NCBI GenBank assembly: GCA_015501075.1
Contig: JADNYJ010000549.1
Location: forward strand, 1 to 20,962
DNA: 20,962 nt
Reading direction: 5' to 3'
From: Gymnopilus junonius
Taxonomy: Eukaryota; Basidiomycota; Agaricomycetes; Agaricales; Galerinaceae
Under the pieces are notes generated by a model. It was given only the letters and a program-made list of their open reading frames with translations, was not told the origin of the DNA and did not search any database. The translations under genes were made by a program, and so were the position numbers. This document shows, piece by piece, positions 19,307 through 20,962 of this stretch (position 1 is the stretch's first letter; every line of letters starts with the position of its first letter).

Positions 19307-19997
19307 CCTAGGGATGCCGATCAAGTCGATGTGAATTTGGAGCTGAAAAAACACCAGGTGCCAGAGGAAATAAGACGCGTGGACGTAGATATGGAGCAGA
19401 ATATCGTTCAAAGGTATATTGAAGTGCTGAATACAGTTCTTTGGCTCTATACGTTTAAAATCGGTTACCCACAATAATTCGGAAGTTCTGCAGAGAGAAA
19501 ATGAGTTCAGATAGAAAAGTTCAAGGAAAAGGCTCACCTCATCGAAGAAGACTCAAGTTATCGCTCCCAGACCTACGTCGCAGGCTGCAACCTGCTGCTG
19601 AGCTCGGTTTCTGACTAATTTGTCTCACGCCACCGGTAGTTTGTTCGGCCACACTCCCCGACCGCTGTTTGCGACTTTCAATCCAGACGCTCCTGGCTGC
19701 TCTGAGTTCGATGAAGTATATATAACAAATAATGACTACAAAGGCTCACAAGATAGACGAAATACAGGGATTCTCAAAGGGAATTGAACTTGGACCTCTG
19801 ATTATCAGCAAAGGAGTGACCGAGCCAAAGGGAGTAACCGAGCCAAAAGGCCTTAGGAACAGGAAATATCAAAAGAAAAAAGAAGATATTTCTTCCACGC
19901 ATTTGGAACTCTGAAGGATGCACTCTCGGCGCCCTTTAGTTGAAAATTTCAACACCTTACTTGCATTGCAACGCAAAACTCACATACATTGCTTTGA
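19307..19997. other. Intergenic, promoter side of the PX gene
   Basis: This stretch separates the PX gene start from the 3' end of the oxygenase, which is transcribed in the same direction. A polypyrimidine tract followed by TTTTTTCAG near 19342-19355 on the minus strand may end a 5' UTR intron of the PX gene. A plus-strand 60-codon frame (19732-19914) contains a short tandem repeat and is probably not a gene. Confidence 0.35.
19813..19848 (+). repeat. Two-copy 18-bp tandem repeat
   Basis: GGAGTGACCGAGCCAAAG is followed at once by GGAGTAACCGAGCCAAAA, 16 of 18 identical. In one plus frame it reads GVTEPK twice. Confidence 0.6.
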
Positions 19998-20962
19998 CTA
20001 ATAGCTCGCAGCGAGTCTCTCTGTCACGTACTCTCTAGCCTACTACAAGTCATGGTTAGTGAAACAGAGGTCTAGGTATGGGTATACGGACCGATATCGG
20101 TGAGTAACGCTTTGGTCTCGTTTCAGACCAAGTACCTGGAATTGAATCGACGACGGTGTTCATATCCTATGGGGAATTCGGGTTATGGAGGAAACGACAG
20201 AGGGCGCATCAGAATACTTACCGCACCACAAAACTGGGCAAGTAAACGTAAATGTAAGACTGACAAAGACGGAGAATAACGCTGACAGGACTTACGTATG
20301 GAATTGAATAGCGTGAAGGAATACACCGTCAGTACCTTCTATGGACAGCGGAGCGCGCACGCGATGGACGGTGCTTTTGATGTGTCATTGGACCCTACGC
20401 ACGCAGAAATGTCAAAGGACAATAATCACGCAGAATGAAGCGTCCCTGAGCGCACACACATCTCATGAGAAAATCTCCTGCGTTGACGACGATAGACCCT
20501 TCTACCGGAGGAACTGGCTATTGATTGAACGCCGAATAAATGGAGGGAAATTAGAATCGACAACTAACGAGAGACGTACAATGAATACATTGGGTCGATT
20601 AGGATCTTCCACTTCCAACCCTCCAATGTTGTCCTGGATCAGCATCTAGAGCGTTTGTTGGAATCAGAAATTTCTAAGACGCCACAATACGAGATTTCAA
20701 ATGATGTGTAACTGACCGTTAGCGAACAGAAATCCGTATGCGAAGGAATTCGGGAGGCGTCCTTATCTTCTAGAACTTTTGCTGGGATACTGGTGTATGT
20801 CTTAGCTACCCAAGAAAACCCGAGATAAGTGGATGAATTATTACCTCGGGTAGTGAAGCAGACGGAGCTGGTTATCGGCTTCGGAATGGTAATGCAGGAA
20901 GAATGCTTCTGGCAGGTGAAAACCAAGCGCTAACGCTCGCAGTATGACTTTCTCCGTCTCAT
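19998..20962 (-). CDS. 2OG-Fe(II) oxygenase (isopenicillin-N-synthase-like), 5'-partial, frameshifted
   Basis: This is the C-terminal part of a 2-oxoglutarate/iron dioxygenase; the N-terminus lies beyond the right edge. Exons are 20962-20845 (partial), 20789-20717, 20645-20580, 20517-20460, 20394-20296, 20233-20222, 20166-20092 and 20039-19998. They read, in order, FFLHYHSEADNQLRLLHYP, IPAKVLEDKDASRIPSHTDF (iron ligands His and Asp in HTD at 20740-20732), LIQDNIGGLEVEDPNRP, SIVVNAGDFLMRW, then the third-ligand VHRVRAP, the 2OG-binding SRYSIPYF, DMNTVVDSIPGTWSE and AREYVTERLAASY. The exon 20394-20296 needs one extra base near 20381 and one near 20321 to hold the family frame; its length becomes right with both. 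One exon has only 12 nt (FCGA). The substrate is unknown. It may be a recent pseudogene or hold assembly errors. Confidence 0.9.
20222..20233 (-). other. 12-nt microexon of the oxygenase
   Basis: TTTTGTGGTGCG lies between TTGCCCAG and GTAAGT. It encodes Phe-Cys-Gly-Ala, aligning with the FCSAD stretch that follows the RxS motif in this family, in phase with both neighbours. Confidence 0.8.

Noticed and set aside
1..20962. CRISPR array, operons, ribosome binding sites, LTR retrotransposon
   Set aside because: The sequence is eukaryotic with spliceosomal introns. I saw no regularly spaced repeats, no long direct terminal repeats and no reverse transcriptase or integrase motifs.

Overview
The window reads as intron-dense basidiomycete (probably Agaricomycete) nuclear DNA. 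Introns are short, about 45-85 nt, with GT...AG ends and CTNAC/TTAAC-like branch sites. Exons are small and often split codons, and one degraded locus resembles DUF6534, a multi-pass membrane family typical of Agaricomycetes. None of the large genes is visible as one open frame, so I rebuilt them by joining exons by eye against remembered family patterns. No similarity search was run.

Layout from left to right: a candidate TIR element (307-1018) holding a decayed tRNA-like Pol III unit; acireductone dioxygenase ADI1 (1539-2379, +); a broken DUF6534-like gene (2651-3887, -); about 5.5 kb with nothing recognisable; a 13-exon DHA1-type MFS exporter (9392-11498, -) with two 1-nt deletions in exon 2; a 208-residue protein I do not recognise (12482-13261, -); a roughly 540 bp divergent promoter region; a ten-exon aldo/keto reductase (13799-15310, +); about 3.2 kb with nothing recognisable; a PX-domain protein (18491-19306, -); and the 3' part of an isopenicillin-N-synthase-like 2OG-Fe(II) oxygenase (19998 to beyond 20962, -) with two 1-nt deletions in one exon.

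The most unusual observation is in the aldo/keto reductase. Its frame is restored exactly only if the transcript contains a 5-nt exon followed by a 1-nt exon (a single G at 14093), each bounded by canonical splice sites. These two exons complete the catalytic Asp codon, Met57 and the first base of Ala58. A 13-nt exon in the MFS gene and a 12-nt exon in the oxygenase point the same way, so standard gene callers would probably mis-annotate this locus.

The genes do not form an obvious pathway. ADI1 is methionine salvage and the PX protein is membrane trafficking. The exporter, reductase and oxygenase are typical accessory or secondary-metabolism families, but nothing in the sequence links them functionally. 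I found no CRISPR array, rRNA, intact tRNA or autonomous transposon.
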